From the NCBI GenBank assembly GCA_958450365.1, contig CAUEEP010000869.1, positions 124,001 to 188,000 on the forward strand: a stretch of DNA of 64,000 bases. Direction: 5' to 3'. The position numbers and the translations under genes are program-made. The stretch is from Mesorhabditis belari. Taxonomy: Eukaryota; Nematoda; Chromadorea; Rhabditida; Rhabditidae. Positions 44,301 through 56,420 of this stretch are shown one piece after another. The notes under the pieces are model-generated. The model was not told the origin of the DNA. It searched no databases and saw only the letters and a list, made by a program, of their open reading frames with translations. Position 1 is the stretch's first letter. Each line of letters starts with the position of its first letter.

Positions 44301-47300
44301 TCTTTTGAATAAGATTTTATTATTAAACTAAATACAGATAGTTCAATATATGAGAAAACTGAATACCTTGATCATATTCGAAAGCAGCGTTCGTTTCGTT
44401 TCCACCAATTGTGTCTCTTTAGAGAATTCGGAAACAGCTAAGAATTAAATTTCAAGTTAAATTTGAATTCAACTGTCAGATATCTGTTGTAAATGATTTT
44501 AGAACGATTCTAGCTCTAGAAGTTATGAAATCCATGAATTTCCAGCTTCTGTACTACCTTTTTCAAAATAACTCATCGCTTCTGTATTAGCTTGATTGTG
44601 TCGCTCGGTGATGAGTGCCGGGTCACCGGGATTGACTAGAGCCTCGATGCCTAGCTAAACAAATTGATTTGTTCTGTTCTTTGTGCACAAAAATAGGAAC
44701 ACTCTCCTTGTAGTGGACTTAATTTGTCAATGTTCTTGCGCATATTTTTATAGTAAAGGCCTAGTAGAAGCACTGACCGAATGGCAACATACTCTAATGG
44801 ATTGTACGCTGGAAAAGTTGGAAAGATGAGTGATTATGCGCTGGAAAAGTTAGAGAACTGATTGATTTCTTCATCTGGATCTAGTTAGAACAAGATCTGT
44901 TCCAGTGTGCTCTATTTCAACCTCTAATTCCGTATTTTCTCTAAAAGTAGTGCCCTCTGCTTCTCCCGCCGGCCGAGCCGAGTTGAGGACTATTTTACAG
45001 TTCCCAAGCTTTCACAGAAGCTCAACACTCTATTCCCCTACAAGATATCATCGTCAGCTACATTTTCCGACCACACATCGATAGGTTCTAATAAGCGGCT
45101 TTCGAGATTTCAATGAATTTAGGCAAAGCTCAGAAAATACGGCTACCGCTAGGCATTTCACTCACCCGCATCCCCTGCTCATAAACCGAATAACTCCCAT
45201 TGACCGCTTCAGCCATTCGAATATCTCTATATCGATTCTCATTATTTTCCGTTTTTTCCAAGCAACGATCCTGAAACTTTTGTGGAAAGTGATGCTGAGT
45301 TTTTTAAACCTGCAATCCCTTTACGAAATCGTTGAAACGTGATCGCTTCTCTTCAGCCGTGCCGAAGAATGGGCTGACCAGATAGATCTTAAAAAGATAA
45401 AAGATAAAAAAACAAAAAACATTTATGCCTTTGTGCTCTAGCAAACGCAAGCTATCTAGCACATTAGAGTAGCTCAGCTTCACAGTTTCACCTTCACAGT
45501 CTTACCTTCATAGCTTCGCCGCTGATTCTCTTCAATTTCTCTGCATAGAGTTCAGGTTGGATTGGGTGATGACTGTTTTCTCGGATTAACTTGAAAATTG
45601 AAAGTTTAGGAATTAAAATAGAGTCTTTAATTAGATTTTTTTGAAAGTTTTGAAAAGTTTTCCTTTCAAACCTGTTCATGTTTTTCGTTGAAAAAGCTTT
45701 CAGCAGTAGTTCGAGCTTTTTGAAAGTAAAGTTGTGAAGTAGCCTGTAAAGTGGTTAAAAATCATAAAGCGTATCAATTTTTTTTAAAGTTTATATGCCG
45801 TAAATACTGTAATAGTACCCCACCCCCTCGTACGGTCGCGTAGGCGCAGTTTTTAGTATTTCGTTTTTTGCAATGCACCCGTACTTTCAAAAAATACGTC
45901 TTTGGTATCAAAAAATAGCTGAAAATCAGGGCTATTTTTTGATACCTAAGCGCGCATTGTAGCATCAACCAGTGTCGAGAAAAACTCGTTCAAAGCTAGA
46001 CTACACAACACTCCGCACCGTCGTTATGGGGGTGGGGTACTATTACAGTATTTACGTTATGTAAAACTCTTTCTTAACATTCTTAACATTGATTTTTCAA
46101 TCTTAAAAACCAAAACCAAGTACGCTGAGCCGATTGCATGGTGGTGATTGTGTGTGACGTGGTTAACAAGACTCTGAAAAGTTCAACTTTCTTTCAATTG
46201 CCTAATTTCTGTAGAATAGTACTCAAATTTCTCGATACTGTAAGAATTTTATAAAAATTACTTAAAGATCCCAAAAAATAGATCGTTTATCTTATCTAAG
46301 TTCACCTCTACATGTGCTTTCAGAGTTTCACCAGTCAAAATCGTTCCCATCACGTTTTTCGGAACCAAATTATCGAGCACATGGTTGGCACAATCGCATA
46401 GAACGGAGAGGAAATCCGAGCCGCAATCTGAAATCGATTTTGAGTTATCGTATCCAGCTGGAATGGACAGCTGTATCTAGATAGAATGCACAGCTGTATC
46501 TAGCTAGAATGCATAGCTATATCTAGCTAGAATGCACAGCTGTATCCAACTAGAATGCACAGCTATATCCAGCTAGAATGCATAGCTATATCTAGCTAGA
46601 TTGCACAGCTGTATCCAGCTACAGTGTCAAACTTCTGTCACAAAGGAAAGTTCCAAAAAAGGCTGAGACTTTTAAACGGTGATGCAAATGCCTATCAGAC
46701 ATGACGAATCCGATTCTGTTTATTTTTACCCACGGGCCCTGGCTTTCGAGAAAAGCGCATGCAAAGTTGCAGCCATTTTCAGCAAACTCTGACTAGAGGG
46801 AGCCAAGCCGCATGGAAAAAAGCAGCTGCAATCTAGGGGATAATCCCTTAGGCTATCGTTAGGCTAGCCCTATTTCTGTGCCCCAGGTTCGATTCCTCTC
46901 GCTGCCCTACCTTTTGCTTTTTTTGTAAAACTTCCGCAAAACATTTTTTGGAGTTCTTTCAGCTTTTTAAAGTCTTTTTTCTTTTTGAACTATTTGTGAA
47001 TAAAGAAAAATTTAACAAAGATAATGAAAAGACTTCAAAAATGGAGAAAACAATAGAAGTTCGTGGATTTAGCACATTTAATAAACGCCAATTCTGCACA
47101 ATTAACTTCATTGCATTCAACAATATCAATATCGAAACACTTCTGAATTGGGGGACTTGAATGGGAAGGATCGAACGAGTTTCAAAGTCTCACACCCTCC
47201 TTGGAACGGTCCCTTCTCAGCTACACTACCCAGTTCCAGTACCGACTACCGTACCCAACTACTGCCTCCAGATACTGTGCTCAACTATCACACCAGTTCT

Positions 47301-50300
47301 TTACTCAGCAACTTTACTAACAAACCTTTCACCGGCACTTCGCCACTCGCTCGAATCACCGGCTCAGCTGGTCTGGGCACCATAAAACAATCAACTTTCT
47401 CGAATGAGTCCAAAACACCGGTGAGTAGCGTTCTCAATGTGGGTGCTTGCTGGGATTGTGCCTGAAAACGTCATAATTATTCTAATTCTAATGATTTTAA
47501 AGATTCTAAAGCTTCTAAAGATCCAGGGTTATTCTAAAGACAATTTTCCGGGACAAGACCGGTCCAGGCAGTCAGACAAGGCCTGGATCCGCCAAAAGCC
47601 AAGCTTGGAGTCTGGGCTAGCCTAGCTAGGTTTACTTAGGTTGGATAAACTAGCAAAAACTTTACTTTCAACTCCTCAATGTACTCGTTGTCGGGTCCAG
47701 CTCGGATCGCATCTCTCACCATTATCAGAAAGTTCTGAATTTTTTTTATGGAACTATCTGCTTTCACTGTTAAACCTCTAGATTATATAAGCTTTAAAGC
47801 TACAGTGCTAACTACAGTACTTAATTATCAGTTACCATATTCTCTCTAATAGTAGTGCACCGTGAGCGTTGTCTAAATTCCTTGAAATCTCAAAAGCCGC
47901 TTATCAGGACCTATCGATGTGGGGTCGGAAAATGTAGCTGACGATGAGAGCTTGCAGGGGATTAGAGAGTTGAGCTTCTGTGAAAGCTTGGGAACTGTAA
48001 CTGAACCAAAATAGTCATCAACTCGGCTCGGCCGGCGGGAGGGGCGGAGGGCACTACTTTTAGAGAAAATACGGAATTAGAGGTTGAAATAGAGCATACT
48101 GGAATAGATCTTGTTCTAGCTAGATCCAAATAAAGAAATCACTCAGTCCTCTAACTTTTCCAGCGTATTCATCTTTTCAACTTTATCGATGTGGGGTTGG
48201 AAAATGTAGCTAACGATGAGATCTTGTAGAGGATTAGAGTTTTGAGCTTCTGTGAAAGCTTGAGAACTGTAACTGAACTAAAATAGTCATCAACTCGGCT
48301 CAGCGGTTTGCACTACTATTAGAGAGGTCGTCAAGAAATTCAAAAGCTTTCACCTGTCCAACTCTTTCGTCAGCTTTTTGACAAAACGTGATGAACGTGT
48401 TGAGCGCGTCAAGATCTTGGGCATCGATTTGGCTTTTTGTGTTGAAAATCTAGATTTGAAAACTTGTACTATTTCCATTTCGAAAAAAATTCTACACTTT
48501 CTACATTTTTGTCCCTTCAAAAACGATTAAAAAGCTTTATTTTGGAAAAAGAAACTAATCACTTATTTGCTCAAAATAATTCTCCCTTCAAAAAAGGCAA
48601 AAAAGGCAACTTCGCATTTATCGAGTTTTTCTGACACCAGAAAAACTCTAATCAGATATTTTTTGATGACAAATAAAGCAGAAAGGATTTTCGTTATCAG
48701 TTTATTGCTCAAAAATAGTGTTTGGAAGTATTAGGAATTGTGAAATGTTGTTGAAAAGTGTTGAAAAATCAAATTTCAAGATCGATCGCTCTTTTAAATA
48801 CGATTTTATATGTCGTAGCCGATTATGATTTTCGCTAGCAAAAACATTTGATTCATAATCGGCTGAAATTCATAATCGGCTACGACATATACAATAAATA
48901 CAATAAATACGATTTTAAATCCAAATTCTTGACGATATTCAGTTGATTAGGTGATTAGCTGAAAAGCTTGACGAAAAAAGAAAGTTTGCTTTAAAGCAAA
49001 TGTTTTTACAATTAGAATTAGAATTAAATAGTTGGATAGTTGAATATTTTAAGTTTTATGGAAGATAAAAGAGTATATAAAAGTCTATAAAAATCTATAA
49101 AAATCTTTTTATATCGGATTGCCGTCTACCCGTAACTTCGCTACCATAAACTGGCTCAACAAGTAATTGCTACAGTAACCCACAGGATCTTAAAGGATCT
49201 ACAGGATCTTAAACCCAAATTTGCTACAGTAACCCAAATTGCTTATAAAGATTACTGTAGTCCTTATCTAACTATAGATAGAGAACTTAACAATTTCTAT
49301 AGCTTAAACTATGAGATAAAGATTACGGTAGCTGGGGCAGGCTTTAACGGAGTCGGATCAAAGTCGGCGTCGAAAAAAGCTCTTGACTTTTTCGACTTAG
49401 AAGTTTAAAAACTTTGACTGAATAAGTCCTTATCTAACTTCTCTTTAAGAACTGAATATAATACCTGAATCTTAACTGAATATCATAAAATTCTCAACAT
49501 TACCATTACAGTAACCAAACCTGCACTGAGGACATCAATAACGAGATGGCAAAGATCACAGCCGCATTTCCTATTTCGCTGTGGAGGTCAAAAGTGCCTT
49601 GGGTGTCCATTAAAATGACGGCTATCTGGGGAATTTTTATGGCTATATTTTATGGGATTACTGTAGGTTTTCAGCCGGATTACGATAGCTTACCTGTTTC
49701 CCAAATTTGTCTTTTCGATGGAAGACTTTTGGCCAAACCATTATGCCACGAGTGTGTCGGGTGAGGCCGGCTTTGAATTTGATACAGCCGGGTCCGCTAA
49801 AAGTACGGTAAACGTTACTGCGAACTTTTAAAGCCAGCTCCAGCTAGCCTGCTTAAAGCTTGTTTCAGTTACCGTAGCCTGCCTAAAGCCAGCTCCAGCT
49901 ACCGTAACCTGCTTAAGGCTTATTTCAGTTACCGTATCCTGCTTAAAGCCAGCTCCAGCCACTGTAGCCTGCTTAAAGCCAGCTTCAGCTACTGTAACCT
50001 TCTTAAAGCTTGTTTCAGCTACCGTAACCCGGTCTAACTCTATCTCGAAGTCATATGTAATCAACTACGGTTACTGTAGGTTACTATGGGCTACGGTAGT
50101 CACAGAAGTCGTCTACCTACCCCTGTAAAGTTACGGTAAGGGAAAAGTTTCCAAGTACTGTACCATAAATGAATCAAAATCTAGCTTTAATAGAAAATGA
50201 TCAATCAAAATCAAAATCTCTATGCACCCAATCGTTTCATGATCATCGAATCTCGCTTTTCCCCTCTGCAGTCCATTCAATAAAACGTTGAGCCAGAAGG

Positions 50301-50570
50301 TTTTTCCCTGCCGAGATTTGCCAGCTGTCGAAATGATGGATACCTGAACGTAAAACAAATCATAAATCAAAGGATTTGAATGGAAAAATGACTCATTGAA
50401 TTGAATTTGAAAATTCAGTTTGAAAATCAGTAAATTACCGGTCTTTCTCCAATTTGAATGCAAAGCGAATTAAGGAGATGTTGATCAAAAACAGTTTTCC
50501 CATCATCTCCAATATCGAAAAGTCTCTGCATTTCGAGCTTTTCCTTAAGAATTTCTTTCTTTACTTTCAT
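41380..50570 (-). CDS. Gene C: GBP-like GTPase, one frameshift
   Basis: 24 exons: 50570-50439, 50343-50228 (GKSRQGKT), 49796-49694 (G2), 49625-49521 (DTQG), 48449-48354, 47734-47666 (VRDA), 47461-47326, 46427-46306, 46173-46117, 45743-45672, 45589-45506, 45387-45310, 45270-45166, 44654-44558, 44437-44367, 44172-44065, 43986-43896, 43851-43747, 43443-43278, 43211-43115, 42460-42358, 41983-41930, 41889-41836, 41496-41380. About 778 residues: G domain, helical middle, then a coiled coil. All phases agree except exon 43986-43896, which is 91 nt (90 in gene D) from an extra A in a homopolymer; as written this breaks the frame. The last exon, chosen by its TTTTTAG acceptor and phase, encodes a Pro/Glu-rich tail (NQPTHEDPEPNGARPISQVV) with no CaaX. 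Upstream, MSDNIGRQ (50654-50631) precedes the start but does not join in frame. Confidence 0.7.
42160..42222. mobile_element. Half copy of the 15362 MITE
   Basis: Only the right end is present (GATTTTCGGCGCCGACTCAT, then TCTCCCCAACCCAATAG) in a gene C intron. The duplicate is at 57205-57264. A solo terminus such as this arises by deletion or abortive transposition. Confidence 0.7.
42679..42990. mobile_element. Mariner-derived fragment (copy 1)
   Basis: Matches the interior of the deleted mariner at 35939-36452 (from GACGGCTTCTGCACATTTTA to TTTGAATCACCAATCCAAC) but lacks clean ends. It lies in a gene C intron; the duplicate is at 57720-58031. Confidence 0.6.
43605..43685. repeat. Minisatellite AGAGTACGGTAGA (copy 1)
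   Basis: A 12-13-bp unit, about six copies, in a gene C intron. The counterpart at 58650-58740 has a different number of AAAAG and GAAG variants. Confidence 0.85.
45798..46057. mobile_element. Pogo-type MITE (copy 2)
   Basis: 260 bp with inverted ends CCGTAAATACTGTAATAGTA and CTATTACAGTATTTACG. TATG occurs on both sides but only once at the empty site in copy 1 (about 31106). An inner hairpin GGTATCAAAAAATAGC / GCTATTTTTTGATACC. The ends resemble the transposase-bearing element at 62220. Confidence 0.85.
46448..46622. repeat. Minisatellite, about 22-bp unit (copy 2)
   Basis: Counterpart of 31497-31665 with TATATCTAGC variants; unit order is reshuffled relative to copy 1. Confidence 0.85.
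47848..48330. mobile_element. Pair of MITE M copies (copy 2)
   Basis: Two related elements (47848-48080 and 48182-48330) in the intron before the exon 47734-47666, as at 32882-33406 in copy 1. In copy 3 the same intron holds a single element (63365-63596), which looks like the ancestral state. Confidence 0.6.
49835..50030. repeat. Minisatellite, about 30-bp unit (copy 2)
   Basis: Variants of CTTAAAGCCAGCTCCAGCTA and ...TTGTTTCAGTTACCGTAGCC. It corresponds to 34930-35115 but is rearranged. Confidence 0.85.
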
Positions 50571-50854
50571 TCATTCATTCAATTTTCTCAATTTTCTCAA
50601 TTATTTAATTCATTTTGAGTTTTGTTATACCTGTCGACCAATGTTGTCACTCATTTCTTTGTTTTCTGTAAAAGATGATGAAAGTCTAAGATTTGAATGT
50701 CTTAAAAAGAGTGAAGACTTTAAATTCTTTAATAGATGAATATATGGAATAAAAGTTTGCATAAGTATGCTTTTTAAAACATGTCATTGAAGCTAATGTA
50801 CTGTTAAAAAGTTAAAGCTAAAACTACTGTTAAAAGTAGATAGATTAGAAGATA

Positions 50855-51384
50855 TTGGGTTGGTGAATTGAAAACTGCGGGACTTTGAACTAAAATTTAT
50901 TGAACATAAAACCATGAATTCATTCGAAATAATTTCCATTATTATTGACGACTTCTGCCCATTTTACAGACAATTTGCGGAATGCTCTTTCGTAGTAGGA
51001 ATTGGTTTGTTTTGGTTTGTGTGTGAGACAAGTGTGAGACTCAAAAATGGAGGACTGGAGATGTCCCAATGTCCCAGTTTGAGCACTTTCTTCAAAAGAA
51101 ACCCATTTTGGTGTCAATAGAAAAGTTGTAGAGAATCAAAAATTAGGCTTATAGGCAAATTTCCAAAAAGATACACTTAGTAGTTTCGCTTAAAATGCAA
51201 GTTTTGTGAAAATTCGTAACATTTGGCATTTCTTGGAAACCAGTTATTGAATCGTTCTGAAAATTTGGATATAAGCTTCATTTTTGATTCTCTACAACTT
51301 TTCCATTGACACCAAAATGAGTTTCTTTTGAAGAAAGTGCTCAAACTGTCGCATATGACAATAGCCCGCAGTTTTCAATTCACC
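50855..51384 (-). mobile_element. Internally deleted mariner (copy 2)
   Basis: Counterpart of 35939-36452; the minus strand encodes YYERAFRKLSVKWAEVVNNN. Same shortened right end. Confidence 0.75.
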
Positions 51385-51835
51385 TATCGGATGGTGAGAT
51401 TAGCCTTGATTTGAGGAGAAGTCAATGTCCAATTTGAGGATTCGGAGCCGACCAGATTACTAGTATAAGAAAAGCTCCAACAAGTCTATTTACCAAGAGA
51501 CAGTTTAAAGCCAACTCCTGAATCAAAAAGTTTTGAAAGTGAATAGATAATGTTATTTGCGTAGTGAATCAAAGAGTTTATTTATTTAAAAAGCAAACGT
51601 TCAGGCCAATTTTCTGGCATAAGATTATATTTGATTCAAGGCTATAAACCACAAAAAAAAACAGAAAACTGACTGAAAAAGGTGTTATCACTTTCTTTCA
51701 AAGTCAAAAATAGTGATGTGTCAAACTTTTGCGAATTTGATCAAAATATTTTGGTAAAGTAAAGTAAAGTAAGTGCTTGGTAAAGTAAACCAAGAAAAGT
51801 TGGGCTTGCTTTTTAAGATTACTACTGGATTGTTC

Positions 51836-51962
51836 TACTGTACTGTACTGAAATCTTCTACTGTACTGTACTGTACTGTACTGTACTGTACTGTACTGTA
51901 CTGTACTGTACTGTACTGTACTGTACTGTACTGGAATGTTCTACTGTACTGTACTGTACTGG
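51836..51962. repeat. Pentanucleotide microsatellite (TACTG)n
   Basis: About 127 bases, mostly TACTG, with GGAATGTTC and GAAATCTTC interruptions. The copy-1 equivalent (36900-36930) is only about 30 bases, so the tract expanded or contracted after duplication. Confidence 0.95.
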
Positions 51963-53424
51963 AATGTTCTACTGTCTTATGTTTTGCTCTAGGTTTTCTT
52001 CAATATCCTATGGATTAAATTGGTACTGTGCCATACTCTAAGAATTAAATAATATGCAAATTTTGTCTCAAGAGAAGAAAAAGGTCAGTGAAAGTGTTGA
52101 ATGAATTAATGATAATTTGGAAAGTGAAAGGGTTGCTTTTTGGCTTTTTGGCCATTCTGGCCTTTTGCTTTTTAGCCTTTTGACCATCCTGGGACACTAT
52201 TCGTTTTCAAATTGATTCTTTAACATTAATAATCCTTTTCATCACCTTTTTGACCATCCTGGGACACTTTTCGTTTTCAAATTGATTCTTTCAATCTTTT
52301 GCTCATGCTAATCTTTTGTTCATTACTTTTATTGTCTCTAAACATTACTTCATCTTTGTAGAATCGGTTTCGATTCAGAAAAAACTCAGTAATTGGCATT
52401 TGAATCCCGATAATATTCACAAATTGTTGAATAGATATTTAAGAATAGAAACTAGTCATTAAAAGCATAAAAAGTATAAAAAGAATTAAAAGCATCAATT
52501 ACTATCAAACGTCAAAAAACCTGCGTCAAATTTACAGCTTTATTGTCTTTAAGCTTTGAACTTTGGATTTCATGAACGCATGACTTCTAGGGCATTGAAT
52601 TGATCAAGTATAGTACTTCAGAGGCTTATCAACAATAGAATACAGTAGTTTACTAATTCCAGTATTGTGTAGGGAGTGTGTAGCTGTTTTAACTTCAAAA
52701 ACACGAATCTAGACTACAAGCGGATTCCGAAACGTTGACAAGAAGAAGCTTTCATTTCAGCTCTCGTTTCAGCTTTAGTTTCAGCTTTCGCTTCAGCTTT
52801 CATTTCAGCTTTCTTCTCAGCTTTACCTTTTACTTTTATTATCATAAATCTAAATCTCAAAAAATTCTAGCCCTTTTTCAAGTTTTCAATCAATTCAAAA
52901 GTCAATCTTCAAAAATTTGTTTCAATTTTACGTAATTGCTGGAGAAAACCTGTAATTTGGCATTGAAAAGAGAATATTTTTAAAGCATTTCTAGTATTTT
53001 ATTGTAATTCTAATGAAATTTTATTTAAATATTTAAATAATTTTATTGATAAGTTGGAAAAAATTTCATATTAAAGCAGTGAAATGCATTCTACAAGTCG
53101 AATCATTTGGAAAACCTGTGTAAGTTTTTTGGTGCTTTGAAAACGCACCCTTTCTGACATACTACTAGAATTCTTTCTTCTTTTAGTAATGCCCTGAAGA
53201 AAAGTGAAGAATTCTGTTCGCTAGAAAGGATGCGTTTACAGAATATTTCAGCATAAAGTACATAAAGAGGGGCATGGCTTTAGCTTAGCGTTTCTTTCCT
53301 TCTTCCTTTCTTCCTTCTTCCTTTCTTCCTTCTTCCTTTCTTCCTTCTTCCTTTCTTCCTTCTTCCTTTCTTCTCCCTTGTCTTTCCCTTTTTCTCTTGA
53401 CAACTTAAGGTACCACATAGCTCA

Positions 53425-55254
53425 GTGGTTAGAACAATTGCTTGCAAAGCATTCAATCCCTCTCCGAAAACTTTTTCCCAATTCCAGCTCTCCATCCCAA
53501 TGCACTGGTACTTTGTGCTTGATTTCTCAGCAACTTTTCCCATCGAACACTACGCGGCGAGACTGTGTACAGGGGATGATCTATTGGAAACCGGCGTGCT
53601 ACTTCGATACGCATGTAGTTAAAAGCCCTACTGGCACTCCGTTGTCCGGTTTCACGTGTCTTTGCGAGTGAGTGTTAAATCTAAAAACAGAAAGAAGAAC
53701 TTGTATGAAATGTTGTTAAAAATAAAGCTGAAAAACCAAGAGGATGGAACATGGTGGGTGGAGAGGAGTTGAGAAAAGTTACAAATCTGAATCTTATACA
53801 CTAGTAATTTAACTGTTTCACCGCTAAATGCTTCCCATATTGTGTTCATTTTCAGAGGAAAGAGCTCGACTACCAGGTAGTTCAACGGGAATTCGCACAT
53901 CAACAACGGCAGGTTGGAAACTTTGAAGCGTACATTGTGCTCTATTGGGTTGGTGAATTGAAAACTGCCGGCTATTTCGCAGATAAAAACAACAGCATTG
54001 AACCAGCTGAAAGGGGGCTTTGTTTACTTCAACATTTCCTCTAATTATTGCGAAAAAACTATGCTTCCAGCTTTTTATTTTTTGGTATTTTTATTCACTT
54101 CTTCTATTGCACTCGACAATCTGCCACCGGGAAATATTCGTCATGTCATGCTTCATGAGTTCCTACAAGAGCACAGTGCAGGCTTGGCAGCTGCTAATAT
54201 TAAAAAGATATATGGGGAGGACTCACCTTCCGAAAGAACGTAGTATGGTTTGCTAAGTTTCGATCTGGGAGAAGAGTTAGGGGTTGATCAACCCAGGTAC
54301 CCCAACTGGATGATTCCAAATTACTCGAACTCATTACCAACGACCATCGGGTATCATCGCGTGAATTGGGAGAAGAGTTAGGGGTTGATCATGCTACAGT
54401 GCTAAATCACCTTCATACCCTTGGATTTAAATCGAAACTTGGGACTTGGGTGCCCCATGACCCCACTGACCCCCAGAAGTGGCAGCGCACCTTCATCAGT
54501 GCCGCTCATCTCTCACGATACGAAAGAAAATCCTTCCTTCCTCGAATTGACGACCCTTAAATCATCAACCCAATCAAATACAGCGAACAGTTGGGAAAGG
54601 TGAATGAATCCCTAAAGAAGAATAGGCCCTTCAAGTCAAAGATCGTTCTCCTCCACTACAACGCGCGCCTTCATGTTGCAAAACTGACTCGCTCTAAAAT
54701 AAACAGCCTTGTTTGGGAACTTTTGGCACATTCCTCATACAGTCCGGACCTTACCCCTTTTGACTACTATTTATTTAGGAGCATGAGTAATGAGATTGCG
54801 GGAGAACACTTCGATTCGAAAGAAGCAGTCAAAAATTGGCTTTGAAAGTTTTTCGATTCAAAAACAAAATCCTACCACGAAAGAGGAATCCGCAAATTGC
54901 CTTTAAAATGGGCAAAAGTCGTCAAGAATAATGGAAACTATTTGGAATGAATTTATGGTTTTATGTTGAATAAATTTACTAAAATCCCGCAGTTTTCAAT
55001 TCACCAACCCAATATTTACACTATGTTAACTTCAGCAATCTGACTGAATATTTGTTTTAGGATTTCGAAAAAGTCACTAATTTGAATCTTTCCACTTTGG
55101 AGATTCTAATCGAGAACTCGAACTCGAGACGAACGTTTTCCTTCAAGCTTTGGCAAAGAATGACTACTATGGAGAATTGACGAATGTGCTCGGTCAGAGT
55201 CTCGCAGAAGGGTGGATGATGTTCTTCAAGGAAGTGCCGGTTGGGAGATGCTGA
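53425..55254 (+). pseudogene. Unrecognised plus-strand gene, copy 2
   Basis: Same parts as copy 1 (38391-40214): cysteine-rich exon, KELDYQVVQREF exon split by the mariner, and last exon. Here the last exon has one T fewer (GAACGTTTTCC), which ends the frame at 'RMTTMEN*'. Function unknown. Confidence 0.35.
53945..55012 (+). mobile_element. Mariner element (copy 2)
   Basis: 1068 bp, same ends and flanks as at 38911-39971, same internal deletion. It differs mainly by a small insertion (ATCATCAACCC region near 54560) that breaks the frame differently. The shared position shows insertion before the tandem duplication. Confidence 0.85.
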
Positions 55255-55664
55255 GCCGAATCGTGTAGACGAGAATTAAAAGGACTGAAAGTTGATGACT
55301 TTCACGTTACTCAATTTTAATGCTTTGAGCTGGAGGTCGGCTCGTTTGGACTAAAGTTCTTTCTAAAATGGGTCAACTTTTCTACTAAGGTTTCTACTAG
55401 TGGGTCAATTTGAAACCTTTGAATCAAACTTTTGAAAACTATCGTAGTCTGGCCTCGTTGGTATCCAAGTACCAGAATCTTTGAATGCTCGTCAAATCAG
55501 ACCAACTTGAGTTGGATAAAACTAGGAATCGATATTCACATTAGATTACGGAAAGTGGGCATGTATTAGACTGAAATGCCGGTGAAAAAAGACAAGAGGG
55601 GCCTACGGTAGCCGTGGGGCACGGTTTAGCATTCAGCATTCAATAATCTACAGTGCTTTTTCAG

Positions 55665-55798
55665 AGGAACTATTTGTGTTTCGAGGAGATGCAAGATTTC
55701 GCCTACAAAGTCGTCCATCGGTTGTCGATTCAATTCCCTCCGTCATTGATGCAATATTTGGATGAGAATTTTCAAAGATCTGTGCGTCATCATCAGGT
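55665..55798 (+). other. Putative plus-strand exon (copy 2)
   Basis: Copy of 40625-40757, same acceptor and donor. One extra A follows the donor downstream. Confidence 0.35.
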
Positions 55799-56420
55799 TT
55801 TGAGAAAAAATTGAAGCAAAAACAGAACAGATTTTAAGAATGTCTCATTTCAACATGGCCCACTTGGGCATCAAGGTCAAAATCCAGCTCAACATCAGCT
55901 TCAGAAATCCTCATATGTTTGAGAAATTAAAATATTATATTTGAGAAATCTTTTCTATAATTTTTAACCCAATAAAACTTTTGTATAACTTTTCAAAACC
56001 AAATACGAAAAATTGATCACAGCTGAATATTCCGAAAATGGAATGGAGCTGATTTTCAAATTAAAGGTTTTTACAAAAGTGAATCAAGAAAAGTGTTGAA
56101 AAGTGTGAAAAAACTGGACAATGGCAATATTAACAATGATAATATTTCATGCTCAGGTGATCTTTAATTGAAATTCAGGAGCGTAGAGAGTACGATAGAA
56201 GCGAGATTACGGTAGAGACAAGGTTATGGTAGTTAGAGACTGTAAAGAGAAGATTCCGATAGAGGCAAGGTTACGGGGCTAGATATGACGGTAGAAGCAA
56301 GGTCACAGTTACAAAGTTAGTTACAAATGTTGTCACGTTTTAGAGAAGGGATTAGTTGAAAGTTGACACATTTTAACCTCAAGTGAATACTAATCAAGTG
56401 GTACATAATCAGTAAAATTT

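Larger units (their letters stand above)
30407..45141. repeat. 15-kb tandem unit, copy 1
   Basis: Head-to-tail copy of 45142-60198. Offsets grow from about 14.70 to 15.04 kb across the unit because of indels, including a 260-bp MITE present only in copies 2 and 3. It holds the 5' half of gene B, the spacer with the unrecognised plus-strand gene, and the 3' half of gene C. Confidence 0.9.

Noticed and set aside
44790..44840. Possible extra exon of gene C reading YNPLEYVAI
   Set aside because: Its phase fits neither neighbouring exon, and the exons 45270-45166 and 44654-44558 join directly in frame, as in A'.
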